From assembly GCA_020746835.1 (NCBI GenBank), contig JAGPNK010000003.1, positions 1,054,001 through 1,118,000 of the forward strand: 64,000 bases of DNA, read 5' to 3'. The translations under genes were made by a program, and so were the position numbers. Under the pieces are notes generated by a model that searched no databases, was not told the origin of the DNA, and saw only the letters and a list, made by a program, of their open reading frames with translations. Shown here piece after piece: positions 20,917 through 30,889 of this stretch; positions within the stretch are counted from its first letter, which is position 1; every line of letters starts with the position of its first letter. The DNA is from Stachybotrys elegans (lineage: Eukaryota; Ascomycota; Sordariomycetes; Hypocreales; Stachybotryaceae).

Positions 20917-21975
20917 CTAACGTGCCCGAGGCGACTCGACGGTGGGAATAGCTGCATTCTTGGACTCGGGCTTGGAATCTAGCTTGTAGTCCTTCCACGA
21001 CGAATCCTCCAGGAACTCGACCTTTGTATATTCGGCATCGTCCCACAACTGAAGAACCCATGACTTCCAGGCATCGGGGTCCGAGCGCTGAGGTTCTGGT
21101 ACCCATGCCAGCCATTCCTCTGGGCAATACTTACCGAGCCAGTATTTCGGGTGACGTGGAGAGGATCCCTCCAGCCCCGGGCGACGCTCAGAGTCTTTGT
21201 GATACAGGAGATGCGATGTTTCAAAGTCGATAAGGTAAATTTTGGGAAGTTTGTACATGGCTGGGTCTTTGAGATTTAACTCCTCCAACATGACGTTTCT
21301 TGGAGCCATATCGTTGTGTCGTATGCCGTAATACTCGAGCTCACTCCAGATCTCAGCCGTAATGGCGAGTATCTCGAGGCGGTCTTTGGGAGGAATGCGA
21401 GAAGTCAAGTTCATGTTCAAGACGTCGTACTGAGATAGCCCGTCAATCTTTTCTGTGATTGTCATGCGAACAGGCCGAGTCAGGTTTTCTCGGCCGGGGA
21501 CAGGCAGATCAAAGGCCCAAGAGCCATGATATTGGGGTGAGTAAATGCCGTCCAACCGTACTTTTTGGATCGCCTCATATGCTGCCGCCTCTCGGGAGTA
21601 GCGAGAGTCAGAACAAAGTGTGACATCGTCAGTGTTAGAATTGTACCAGAGGGCATCGTAGATCTTGGCGACAAAGAGCCTCTCCGTGACCCCGTCGAGG
21701 TAGCAGCCTACCACCTGTGCGCTGCGATAGGGCTTGCAGGCGATTTCTTCGGTGATGTGCAGCGTCCGAACAACGGTGTTTTCTGGAGGCTCCGTTTCGA
21801 CGGGGGAATGCTTAAGGCACCAGTCAAGCTTCTTCTCATACTTTGGGGTGAAGCCGGGGCGAGGAACACATTTTTGTTGAAACCCAAGACCAAACGGACC
21901 CGGAGGGACGTGAGCCTTAATGGTGAGCTGAAGGCCTTTGCGGTAGGGAAATTCGGCAGCGTCTGGTTCTTCCAT
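20917..21975 (-). CDS. Kinase-fold protein, paralogue A
   Basis: Intronless, 352 aa. It keeps the hallmarks of a protein-kinase/aminoglycoside-phosphotransferase fold: candidate ATP lysine Lys104 (LFVAKIYD), a following acidic residue in YSREAAAYE, the catalytic loop HNDMAPRNVML (His220, Asp222, Asn227) and a metal-binding segment YLIDFETS (Asp250), where the usual DFG has become DFE. It aligns along its whole length with the gene at 24997-26037, including the N-terminal HVPPGPFGLG and the C-terminal PKYWLG..CPEEWLAWVPEP. The two genes are products of one duplication. Substrate unknown; catalysis is possible because the essential Lys, Asp and Asn are kept. Confidence 0.8.
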   Translation of the reverse strand: MEEPDAAEFPYRKGLQLTIKAHVPPGPFGLGFQQKCVPRPGFTPKYEKKLDWCLKHSPVETEPPENTVVRTLHITEEIACKPYRSAQVVGCYLDGVTERLFVAKIYDALWYNSNTDDVTLCSDSRYSREAAAYEAIQKVRLDGIYSPQYHGSWAFDLPVPGRENLTRPVRMTITEKIDGLSQYDVLNMNLTSRIPPKDRLEILAITAEIWSELEYYGIRHNDMAPRNVMLEELNLKDPAMYKLPKIYLIDFETSHLLYHKDSERRPGLEGSSPRHPKYWLGKYCPEEWLAWVPEPQRSDPDAWKSWVLQLWDDAEYTKVEFLEDSSWKDYKLDSKPESKNAAIPTVESPRAR

Positions 21976-23062
21976 GATGGGTTTGTTGCATAAGTAGGTG
22001 TGAGAATGATGGAACTTAGGTTGAAAAGTGTAGCGTGCGGCCGTCTAGGAGGTGAGGTCCTTCATAGGTACCTTATTAGTTGACCGGAAGCGGTACACAT
22101 AAGCGCGCGCGATGGTGGAGATGGGCCACCTACTTAGTAGGCCCCTTTGGCCCCCTCGGCAATGCCATGGATGGTTGTTCTAAGCGCCCGCCGACCTTGG
22201 CGATGTGTCAGCTTTCAAGGGCAAAAAGTTGGCTGATGATTGCTCACCTGCGATGAATTATTGCAGCGAACAATTGGTTGTATATATTGAGTCGGTTCTA
22301 TGGCGAGCATTCAACTATGGCAGAGAATGGCTATATTCACAGCTTTTTACTGTCTTCTAAGTTGGCAGCAAAGACAGGACAACGAAGAGCCGGACGACTA
22401 GGGAGGGGTTGATAATGGGGCAGCTGTTGGTTGTAAGGTGAATGAATGAATGATCTACCACCAGGGCGCCTGACTCAGAAGCCCACAGGGACTCTCCATA
22501 CCCGTGTCGTGGTTGGGGTCATGTATGCCTAGTTCAACCGGGGTATTTCAGTCCTGCCATTTGTCCAAGCTACCACTCCTCGCTTCTCTCTCTTAGAACC
22601 AACAGCTCCTCTCTGTGTCTGGATCTCCGGCGGCTATAAAGCCCATCTAATTGCTCCGGATTGATTCCGGGGCTGTGGGCTGGGTCGGTGGCCGGCCGGC
22701 GGCTGCGTTGGCCCCACGGAACGCTGCTTGGCTATTTTACATTTGCTCTCATGACAGCCTCAGCCCCTCTATCAACAATCAACAACCAACAATGACAGAT
22801 CGAAATAGTAGAAACTAACAGGCAGAGACAGAGGGTTTTCGCTGGGGATTCCGGTATAAATAGGTAGCTTGACCGAGCACATTGTCACAACAGTCAGTAG
22901 ATTCTTTTCCTTTTGATCATCCATCTTTACACCTGAGCAACTTTAGCCAAATTTCTATCTCCATTCCTCTTTGTCTTCGTCTTTATCTTCGTCTTCGTCT
23001 TCCTCGACGGGGACAGCGGGGGGGAGTGGTGCCGATTAACAGTTATCACAAATCCCAAGGAG
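21976..23062. other. Divergent promoter region, unit A
   Basis: About 1.1 kb separates the kinase-like gene (minus) from a small secreted-type gene (plus). It includes caacaatcaacaaccaacaat near 22776-22796 and a TATA box at 22854; both recur with similar spacing at 26670-26745, showing that this region belongs to the duplicated unit. Confidence 0.6.
22854..22861 (+). promoter_or_regulatory. TATA box of the small secreted-protein gene
   Basis: TATAAATA lies about 200 nt upstream of the ATG at 23063, followed by a pyrimidine-rich leader. The flanking gctggggattccgg has a related counterpart before the TATA at 26737. Confidence 0.6.
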
Positions 23063-23563
23063 ATGCGCCTAGCCCTCCTTGGATTTGTACAAGGCGCCTA
23101 TCTAGCATTCTCTGCAGGAGGGAACCCTCTACCCCCCGTCAGTTCGAAATTACAGAGCGCAATCGGCCAACTGCAACCACCACCAAACGGAGGATACAAA
23201 GCGCCGACAGACATACGTCGATCACCACGTACGAGAGACCGTGCCGGGGGCAACGAAGGTAACGGAGGCAACGGAGGCAACGACGCTGAGCTGAGGAAGC
23301 AACGCGCGGCTTATGGCCTTGATGACCGAGCCTACCGTTATCAAGGAGGCGCTTACAAGACATACCCACAAGATGACTTGGGTATGGGTCGGTTGTCCCT
23401 GAAGGAGGTCCACGCTGCGACACCACGAACAATCGTGAGGGAGGCAGAGCGGCCTCAGTATGGCCGTCCCAATGCACCCCCTCTGAGCACTTCAGCTCAT
23501 CAATATTATACTCATGGCTTAGATCAAAGGTATTATGATCGACAGAGGCGTCGCGACCATTAG
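23063..23563 (+). CDS. Small hypothetical protein, possibly secreted, Gly/Asn-repeat
   Basis: A 166-aa frame with a short hydrophobic N-terminus (about residues 2-18) that could be a signal peptide. A GGN-rich segment with GNGG repeats follows near 63-73. The C-terminus is rich in Tyr, Gln and Arg and has no cysteine. No family is recognised. A strong TATA box and pyrimidine-rich leader upstream support expression. In the duplicated unit at 26.7-27.0 kb the promoter survives but a comparable coding region does not. Confidence 0.5.
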   Translation: MRLALLGFVQGAYLAFSAGGNPLPPVSSKLQSAIGQLQPPPNGGYKAPTDIRRSPRTRDRAGGNEGNGGNGGNDAELRKQRAAYGLDDRAYRYQGGAYKTYPQDDLGMGRLSLKEVHAATPRTIVREAERPQYGRPNAPPLSTSAHQYYTHGLDQRYYDRQRRRDH

Positions 23564-23667
23564 GCTGTCTGCTTGAAGAAGGAGAAGGAGAATGAGAATG
23601 AGAAGAGTATAGGTATAGAGCTACTAGAGTTATTTTAACGTAGAAGTCATACCGATTAATTCCACTT

Positions 23668-23876
23668 ATTGTTCTCTGGCTCGGTATACAGGTGGCTGGA
23701 AATCTTTGACATCCGCCGCAGCCACAAGTGTCAAGCTTTTCTCAATCGAATTTTCTAACTAATTGTTATCTATTGATCTGATATTGTCTTTATCGTCAGA
23801 GGGGGCCTCCTCGAAGTCACTGGTCTGTATCCCATTAGGGCACACGAACGGGAAATCCCACATTGTTCTCTGGCTC
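23668..23876. repeat. 15-bp direct repeats flanking segment V
   Basis: The sequence attgttctctggctc occurs at 23668-23682 and again at 23862-23876 in the same orientation, with segment V between. This is the arrangement expected if V inserted with a target duplication or was captured by recombination at a short homology. Confidence 0.6.
23759..23863 (-). repeat. Dispersed repeat segment V, copy 2 (encodes a 34-aa frame)
   Basis: The minus strand reads ATG (23863) to TAG (23759), starting MWDFPFVCPNGIQ as in copy 1. The differences from copy 1 are all transitions (three synonymous changes, Lys to Arg, Asp to Asn, and Trp codon TGG to TAG), so this frame is five codons shorter. Confidence 0.7.
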
Positions 23877-23965
23877 TGGCTAACGGGTGACGTCAATTGT
23901 ATGCTACAGCCTGATGATCCCTTTATTGTTTAACTCTGTTCTTTGGCCCTGCAGGTAGCAAGGCC
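23862..23965 (-). repeat. Dispersed repeat segment U, copy 2
   Basis: The reverse complement aligns with 3490-3585 on the plus strand. At differing positions this copy more often carries T or A where the other has C or G (gagtta/gagtca, aataaag/aatgaag, gttagcc/gttggcc), consistent with RIP. A TATA-like tatataaac lies at the distal end. Confidence 0.7.
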
Positions 23966-24155
23966 ACTATTGTTTATATACACTGTTGTTCTTTTTTCCT
24001 CGCTCCACGTACCTACTCCATCATAATGATTGATTCTAGACAACAGCATCTTCGCATTGTCAGAACACACGCTGATGAACGCACACACATCGAGGCCAGC
24101 CTGGTAGTTGTAGGTCCCCTGACTACATCGCATGCTTTTGCTTTTGCTGCCGTTA

Positions 24156-24222
24156 CTACAGCCCCGACGCTTCAAAGTCTGCAATCAACGTTGCTGCCTG
24201 CTTGGTCCAGCGCCTGTGATGC
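24156..24222 (-). pseudogene. 3' fragment of a DUF3632 gene
   Basis: The last 20 or so codons match the C-terminus of the intact DUF3632 gene at 27348-28505: HRR.., then AATLIADFEASGL against AATLIAAFEASGL, and the same stop. The plus-strand cagccccgacgcttcaaag is identical in both. Upstream sequence on the minus strand shows no DUF3632 motifs, so only the 3' end survives. Confidence 0.75.
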
Positions 24223-24996
24223 GATGCACGGCGCCTACCCACCAATGTGACAAGCAAGGATTTGGGTGCCGCTACGCTAGGCAACAGTCTTGGTCTGCGG
24301 CTTGAAACAAATGGGCCGGTCCGATGGGCATATTGTGCAGGGAATGTGGGAGCGCACAACAGCCAACAACGCTTGGCAGAACCAAGATTGTGGGTAGAGA
24401 TGGTTGGTGGATGAGTCAAGGTCATCATGGCGAAAAGGGCGCTGCTCCAGAGGGTGGGCACAATGGTGGGTAAGTAGTGTAATAAAAACAAGAAGATATC
24501 ATCCTCTGCAATACATTCACAGATCTGTATGCAGAGTTTGTCCAAGAACGAGGGTTTAGGCCCGCTCAGTGGGAGATTGATCACACTGTACAGACCCGGA
24601 TCAAGGCGACCCAGGCCAGGGCAGCTCGTACTAAGGTCAATGTCAGTGACCTTTCTCATTGTGGACGCCCAGGTGCCAACCAAGAAACCCCAGGCGCCCA
24701 GTCATGCCCTGGTGAAGGCGTCTAATTAAGAGCTCCCATTTGGCAGTCGTGTACCGCATCCACCGTAGGTTTCATTGCGATCGGCTGGCCTCTTTGTCGC
24801 ACTCGGGCCTGGCCGACCTGGATCAACCGATTCTTGCACGGCCAGGACCATGGCTCTGATGAACAAAAATGATGTTATGGAACTCGCTTACAGGGCTCTT
24901 TTAGGATGATGGCTGTGCTCTAAATTATCGAGTATGGTTCATGGTCTTCTGAGATTTCTTCAAAGTCATTATCAAGAGTCCTTGTAAAAATGTAAA

Positions 24997-26037
24997 CTAA
25001 ATTCGGCCAGTGGTGGTGTTGGAAGCAGCGTCTTCCCGTATTCTCTCCTCCCACATCTCCTCCCATATCTCGTCTGTTGCAAACTCCCTGCCCTCAAATA
25101 TCCTAAGAACCCATGCTCTCCAAGAAGCATCCTTCGAGCTTTCAGGCTCTGGCACCCAAGCATGCCATTCCTCCGGGCACCTCAAGCCAAGCCAGTATTT
25201 TGGATGGCTCGCCAAGGGATCCTGACTCAGACCGTACCTACAGGAGTCGCGTCCAAGTGCTAATGACATCTCGAGGTCAATGAGAACAGGTTTGAGTTTA
25301 TAAGTGCCTTTCTGCTCCAGATCCAAACCTCGTAGCATGACGTTCCTTGGTGCCATGTCGTCATGCTGCACGCCAGCCTTTTTGAGCTGAACCCACATCT
25401 CAGCAATCTCAGCCATTACCCCTAGGCGTCCTTCGCGCGGGATGCGAGAGGCCAGGTCTCCATCCAGGATCTCGCATATTGAAGGACCCGGAATGTACTC
25501 GATGATGATCATACGGACGGGCCGGGTCGGGTTTCTCTGCTGAGGAGCAGGCAGGTCAAAAGTCCAGGACCCAAAGTACTTGGGCGTATACTTGCCGTCC
25601 AAGTCAGCATCACCAAGGTCCTGGTACGCCGAAGCTTCCCGTGCATAGCGCAGGTCCGACCACCATGTGATATCTTCCCCGCCGGACTCGCAGTAGAGGG
25701 CATCGTAGATCTTAGCAATGTAGAGATTGTCCTTGGCCCCTTCAATATAGCAGCTTACCAGCTGCACCTTTCGGCCCGGCTTGCAAGCGACCTCGCCGAC
25801 GATGCAAAGGGTGTAGACTATGAGGTCCTCTGGAGGGGGTGTTTCGACGGGCGGATTCTGTAAGCACCATTCAAGGTTTGTCTTATACTTTGGAGCGGGA
25901 ACCATGGGGCGAGGCGCATCTTCTTTGTAGTGTCCTGGGCCAAATGGTTCAGGAGGAACGTGAGTCCTGATGGTGAGTCTACGCTCCGGGTGATAGGGGA
26001 AGTCTGGGACATTGCTCGACGTTTCTCGCTTCTCCAT
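24997..26037 (-). CDS. Kinase-fold protein, paralogue B
   Basis: Intronless, 346 aa, collinear with the gene at 20917-21975. Retained elements are Lys109 (YIAKIYDALY), YAREASAYQ, the catalytic loop HDDMAPRNVML (His225, Asp227, Asn232) and LIDLEMS (Asp254), where the DFG position reads DLE. The C-terminal block HPKYWLGLRCPEEWHAWVPEPES is shared with paralogue A, and the last 30 residues are acidic/basic and unrelated. The gene has diverged at many sites but stays open, so both copies are probably functional. By analogy it is a small-molecule or protein kinase of the fungal expanded type; the substrate is not known. Confidence 0.8.
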   Translation of the reverse strand: MEKRETSSNVPDFPYHPERRLTIRTHVPPEPFGPGHYKEDAPRPMVPAPKYKTNLEWCLQNPPVETPPPEDLIVYTLCIVGEVACKPGRKVQLVSCYIEGAKDNLYIAKIYDALYCESGGEDITWWSDLRYAREASAYQDLGDADLDGKYTPKYFGSWTFDLPAPQQRNPTRPVRMIIIEYIPGPSICEILDGDLASRIPREGRLGVMAEIAEMWVQLKKAGVQHDDMAPRNVMLRGLDLEQKGTYKLKPVLIDLEMSLALGRDSCRYGLSQDPLASHPKYWLGLRCPEEWHAWVPEPESSKDASWRAWVLRIFEGREFATDEIWEEMWEERIREDAASNTTTGRI

Positions 26038-26735
26038 ATTGTGTCGTTGTCTGCGTGAAGCGTCGCTTGAGGTCGAAAATCGAAGTATGATGGTCCTCGT
26101 GCGTGGTGTTGATGTTTGTGCTTAGTTTGGATACCAGGTACAAAGGTTAGAGGAGGTCGGGCTAGGTAAACGAACTCCACTACCCACCTGTTTACCACCG
26201 CTACCTTACCTAGGTATCTAGGTAACAGGCTGGTTTACTTTGTAGGTCGCTCAGGCCACAATGACCTGGGCAGGCGCGCGGTTATGTCGGTCTGTACGTA
26301 AGTGCTCGGTAACAGAAACGGCGAGGAACACCAAGCATTGGCGCATGTCTGTCCCTTAAGCGCTTGATGGCTCCAAACTTACCGGGGAGTACGGAGTACT
26401 ACCTACTACCCTTTTAGCTCCAGTGGAGAGGTCTGGGAGACAAAGACCATGTCATCTCCATCAGCTCACCGAATCAGAACCAGCCAAGACCTGTAACCGC
26501 TGAAACCCTGGGCTGACGGGTAGTGTTGGTTCTAAAGAGAGTGGCCAGCTACAAATGAGAACCTACCTATCCCAGAGCCGTTCCCATAGGCTTATGCGCT
26601 GGGCTACCAACCGACTTACTACCAAGTACAAGGGAGTCTCCTGACATCTTTGGATCCGGTATGAGAAGACCCGACAACCAACAACCAACAATCAAGAGCA
26701 TACAACTCGCAGTGGTGCTTTCACTGGGAAAGAAA

Positions 26736-26743
26736 ATTATAAA
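26736..26743 (+). promoter_or_regulatory. TATA box of a truncated unit-B transcript
   Basis: TTATAAATACC follows cactgggaaagaaaa and resembles the promoter at 22840-22862. It lies about 135 nt before the ATG at 26876. Confidence 0.55.
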
Positions 26744-26875
26744 TACCTTCATCATCCGCGACATAATCCATCTGATTCCTGCCTCAAACCAAAACACAGT
26801 CTCTTCTGCCCATCATTCCATTCAACGCTTCAATCATCTTTCAATCAACTTTCTGCCTCCCTATTTCAGACCATC

Positions 26876-27007
26876 ATGGCAACGTCTTCTATTGCGGATA
26901 TTACACTTCTCCAGAGCTTCAGCTCGCCTTTGCCTACAGGACGTCGATCTGCACTTGCTCCTGAGCGCCACAAGACTCGGGGCACACGAACAAGAAACCT
27001 CACATAG
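26876..27007 (+). pseudogene. Truncated 43-codon frame after an intact promoter
   Basis: The frame starts MATSSIADITLLQSF and ends in TAG within a decayed copy of repeat V. The promoter and leader look complete, but the coding part is very short and ends in repeat DNA. This suggests the original gene was cut by insertion or deletion. A genuine micropeptide cannot be excluded. Confidence 0.4.
26977..27005 (-). repeat. Dispersed repeat segment V, decayed copy 3
   Basis: The plus strand ggggcacacgaacaagaaacc followed by tcacatag matches the ATG-proximal end of segment V with a few transitions. On the minus strand the second codon is TGA in place of TGG, so the V frame is closed. Confidence 0.6.
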
Positions 27008-27347
27008 AGAGGTTGCTTAAAGTGAACGGTTATTGAAATGCCTTTTCACCATTCACTTTGCCGTCAAAAAACCACCCGTAAGTCGTGCTTGTGTGAGCAA
27101 GACCGGAGGTTCGCTGATTTAGACCCCCGAAGTACAGAGTCAAAGATCGAGCAGGTATACCAACACCTGTATCCCGAAGTGTGTACAGACATGTAAATGA
27201 ATGTTAAACTAATATCGGTATGGTCTCAAATGAACATTTACGATAAAAACCACGAATAAATCTAAGTGAAATGAGCTTAGTGAATCTCATAGTTTAGAGT
27301 TTTTGGCCAATGCAAGATCCTTCACCCCATCACTCCCAGGCTGCATG

Positions 27348-28505
27348 CTACAGCCCCGACGCTTCAAAGGCTGCAATCAATGTTGCTGCCATTTTAGCCC
27401 TCCTATGCACCTCGAGGGATAACATTTCATCAGCAGCCTCCTGCTCAAATCTCCGCCTCCAAAACCTCCACTGGGCACTTGTCGTGTTGTCAACTCCATA
27501 CCACGGGACTTGTTTACCACGAGTATTCAGGTCAATGTCAGGTCCAGGTTCCCCCTTCTCCCGTTGGCTAAACATGTATCTCCCAGCAACCTCAATCCAT
27601 ATGACTGCCACGGTCAACCGCAAAGTCCGCCATGTAACTTCATCTACCGTGCGGGAGGTGGCTTTAGGAGGACGCACTTCCAAGGCTTCCTCAACAGCCC
27701 ATCTGCCGTAGCGGTCAAACGTTACTGCCGTACCACTGGACACCAGGCGTGCAACAAAAGCGTTGACATTTGTCCAGGCATGCTGTTCCGGCACGGTCCA
27801 GCCGGCTCCGCATCCACAGTCGTCGTTCCAGCACTCTCGAGCGCTTGGTCCCAACATGAGAAGATTGCTCCAGAGCTTTCCTTCGGACCAAATCCAATTC
27901 CTTTTTAAGGGTATAGTCATGGGATTTGGTGGAAGAGGGTCAGGACGTGATTTGATGGCCTTGACGAGAGCCACAAGTTTTTCTTGCTGCGTGCTGTCCG
28001 TCCACGGTAGCTTCTTTGCCGCATGCAAGATGTTGTACCATAAAGACCACAGTTGGGACTCAGCGAGGATTTCATCGTTGATCGGAGTCGGCTTGGGAAA
28101 CTCCTCTTCAGGACCCCATCTTTCTAAAGCTTCCTCCTCAGTCCAGTAGCCTCTCTGGGTTCTCGCAATCATTTCTTCGTGATAGTATGATGTTCCAAAA
28201 TTTGCAGTTGTCCATGAGGCTTCGAGGGGCTCAGTAATCCTAACGACTGCTTCGGCGATGCTGATCTGCTCCGTCAGATATGCATCCACCAAGGGTGACC
28301 CGCCACGAAACCATCCGCGGATTTCCGCAATGGCGTCGATCTTGGACGACTCATCCATCGATTCATCATCACATACGCGATTGACTTGCTCGTCTTGTAA
28401 TCTTCGACGGATAAGCAGTGGAGAAAAGTCGGCCACCTCAGTTTTGCCTTGGAAAATGTCTTGATCGATCGCTAGGAGATCGAGAACATGTGTCTCATCC
28501 GCCAT
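27348..28505 (-). CDS. DUF3632 family protein
   Basis: Intronless, 385 aa. It shows the DUF3632 pattern: LWSLWYNILHAAKKLPWTDS near 150-170, KARPDP-like SRPDPLPPNP, WSEGKLWSNLLMLGPSARECWND, GCGAGW and EQHAWTNVNAFVARLVSSG. The C-terminal helix ends MAATLIAAFEASGL. The family is fungal, soluble and of unknown function. This is the intact partner of the fragment at 24156-24222, and it lies 1.3 kb from kinase-like paralogue B, the same order as in unit A. Confidence 0.85.
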   Translation of the reverse strand: MADETHVLDLLAIDQDIFQGKTEVADFSPLLIRRRLQDEQVNRVCDDESMDESSKIDAIAEIRGWFRGGSPLVDAYLTEQISIAEAVVRITEPLEASWTTANFGTSYYHEEMIARTQRGYWTEEEALERWGPEEEFPKPTPINDEILAESQLWSLWYNILHAAKKLPWTDSTQQEKLVALVKAIKSRPDPLPPNPMTIPLKRNWIWSEGKLWSNLLMLGPSARECWNDDCGCGAGWTVPEQHAWTNVNAFVARLVSSGTAVTFDRYGRWAVEEALEVRPPKATSRTVDEVTWRTLRLTVAVIWIEVAGRYMFSQREKGEPGPDIDLNTRGKQVPWYGVDNTTSAQWRFWRRRFEQEAADEMLSLEVHRRAKMAATLIAAFEASGL

Positions 28506-30789
28506 GATGAATGCTAGATGGCAGCAACTGGGAGGAAATGGTGATTCGACTCAGACTTTTAGTTGGAAACGGGATCATGTATCTCTTGCAACAAGATTCA
28601 CACTTCAACTGATTGTCTTTATATTTGATGCTGGGATAGTGAGCCATTGGGCACGCCGAGTGACTCAGTCCTCAACGTTGTCTCTTGCGGGTCCAGACAG
28701 TGGACCTTTACGCTTTCGGATTGTGGCGATGTTCATAACGTTACCTGTTTTCCGAAATGTGGATGGCCAAGTGATTCTACTCAACGCCCAGTATCAAGCA
28801 ATGCAAGAGATGGAAGAGTACATGTTCCTTCGTAGAACCCACCAATGCCATGTTTCCCAAGCTCAACGAACACAAATAAATATCCACCACATGGTGTCCA
28901 AGCTCAGAAATAGCTTAAATTTACTCTTCTGCCAAACCCGGGTGAAGGCACTTGATGAAAGAGCATCCAACTATTCTAAGCCCGATAAGCTTTGAAGATT
29001 ACCGGGAAGTTCGAACGAATTGTAGCTTGCGCTTTGGATTGACATGTCCTGGGATGTGCTGTGAACGTGGCCGCCATGACAAGGTCAAGCTGCACACGGC
29101 TTCATGAACTGGCTTTATTAGCATAGATATGAAATTTAGAGAAGGAAATTCGTGCCAGTGAAATACAATTGAAAGCTCTTCCTGGAAAGTCTTGCTGATT
29201 TTGCTACTCCGTATATACCATTCTGTTGTCCACTGGTACTCGAAGCGAAGAGCTAAGCGTGCGAATTGGAAGACACGGGCCGCCGGGCCGAACGGATATC
29301 CCTTGTCCTTGAGCTCGAGGCTGAATCCCGTAATGCGCAGGGTTTACGTATCCCTACACGCGGCCAAGCGCACTCGTGTAACCAGCGCCACGATCTTCAG
29401 GCAAAAGACCTTAGAGTTATGCGAGAGTTCAGTCCCATGGTCTATTTTGGGGACCTTTTGTGGCCATCAGCGGGTAATAAGTGGTTGACAGGATTGAGTT
29501 TCTTCAATACCATACTCAACCTCTCCCTGATGTGCATCTTTCCTACATTTGGCATTCACAGAGTGATTCATGACTCGAAGATGCATTGTTCTGTCAGTTT
29601 CTTTTGCCATTCATTTAATGCTCGGCTGAACTCAAGAGTCATGGAAAGCAAGTCTCAACTTGTAATGGCCGTCCTTATTCGCTCTTGTTTGCCATGCATC
29701 GGGAGGGAATGCAGCCGAGCATCCCTGATGTCGTCTCGATCAACAGTCCATGAGCTGCTATCCGAACCAAAAGTAGCCAGGGAACGGAAAATTTGGCACA
29801 TGCCATTTGTTGCGGATTCCTGGTCGTGTCAGTGACCAGGTACTTTGGTCAGGATGACAAGGATATGTTCCTCCTGTCTGCTTCCGTAGCTTCCGACCCT
29901 TGAAACATAAAACGTGGCGCTGAGGCTGAATGTCCAAGGATTCAAAAGACTCCCCAGGGCTCTACCGTTTCTGAAACAAGACTATTGCTTCCATCAACCT
30001 TCGCAAAAGTTTTATGTAGGTCTTTTGCCACACCCATTGGATGAAGCGAAATCAATAGCTCTCATCAACCCTGGCTCATGCTGACAATAACGTTCGGTGC
30101 CCAGGATGCGTGACCAGGCATCGAGATCCCCTAACCCTTCATTACCTGTTCCCCTTTTGCTCTCGCCTGGAAGAATCACGAGCAGGGTGACCCAACGCCC
30201 TGGTACCGGAACAAAAGCTCATCCCGTATCACACAATGCAGGCTGTCGATCTGACCCACGAGCCTGTTGTTTGCAACGGACAAGGGCTTATTTCTCAGGT
30301 GACCCTAAATCCTTTGACAAGTGAGGCCATGCTGTGCCTCCTTGGTTAAGTTTGCCATCCATGCTTTCATGTATTCCGGGCTTGGCGTGGTCAGACACCT
30401 CATGGCATTAAGACGAAAACCACTCGACATCATCTCGCTAATTTGTAAGCCAAGCCATTGCGTGAAAGACTTTTGAAGGTGGTCAGACGGACTGCATCTG
30501 AATGCACATGGCTCGTAAGAAGCGACAGGGGACATGGTTACGCCTCCTCGTCATTGGTGAGCTTACCCATGTTGTGTGAACGTAAGCATTATCTCGTCAT
30601 CAAGGCTCACAGAGCATGAGGTGTTTTTTAAGTCCTTTCGTTCGGTCAAATGACGTTAAAGGCCGTCCCAGGGGACCGGCCAATCGGAATTGTCCAGAGT
30701 CTCCGCGTTGTTCGGTCAGAAACCTGGTCGGTAGGTGCTGCCTGGTCATGAGCGTTTGAAGACAGGTCACAGGACAAGGGATATTCCAA
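28506..30789. other. 2.3-kb intergenic region, no supported gene
   Basis: Plus-strand frames at 28504-28995 and 29266-29835 are open but carry no motif and their composition resembles non-coding DNA. The right end is the protease promoter. Confidence 0.5.
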
Positions 30790-30798
30790 ATATATAAG
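30790..30798 (+). promoter_or_regulatory. TATA box of the S8 protease gene
   Basis: The sequence atatataag lies about 100 nt upstream of the ATG at 30890. Confidence 0.55.
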
Positions 30799-30889
30799 GA
30801 CGGAGTGCATACGGAAATTCTGATGTTCACCCTCATCATATTCGCAGAGACGTCAGCTCATAGCCGTTATCACACTCTTGTCCTTCAAG

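Larger units (their letters stand above)
23564..24996. other. Region with repeat copies and a gene fragment, no intact gene
   Basis: This 1.4-kb stretch contains repeat segments V and U, a fragment of a DUF3632 gene, and otherwise frames without motifs. It is the decayed right half of duplicated unit A. Confidence 0.55.
26038..27347. other. Divergent promoter region and remnants, unit B
   Basis: This mirrors the arrangement of unit A: CAACCAACAACCAACAATC near 26674-26692, a TATA box at 26737 and a leader to an ATG at 26876. The 43-codon frame that follows reads into the decayed V repeat and stops. The rest shows no gene. Confidence 0.6.

Noticed and set aside
24156..24683. 175-codon minus-strand frame as a complete gene
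   Set aside because: Only its last 20 or so codons resemble DUF3632; the rest has no relation to the family, so a gene fragment is called instead.
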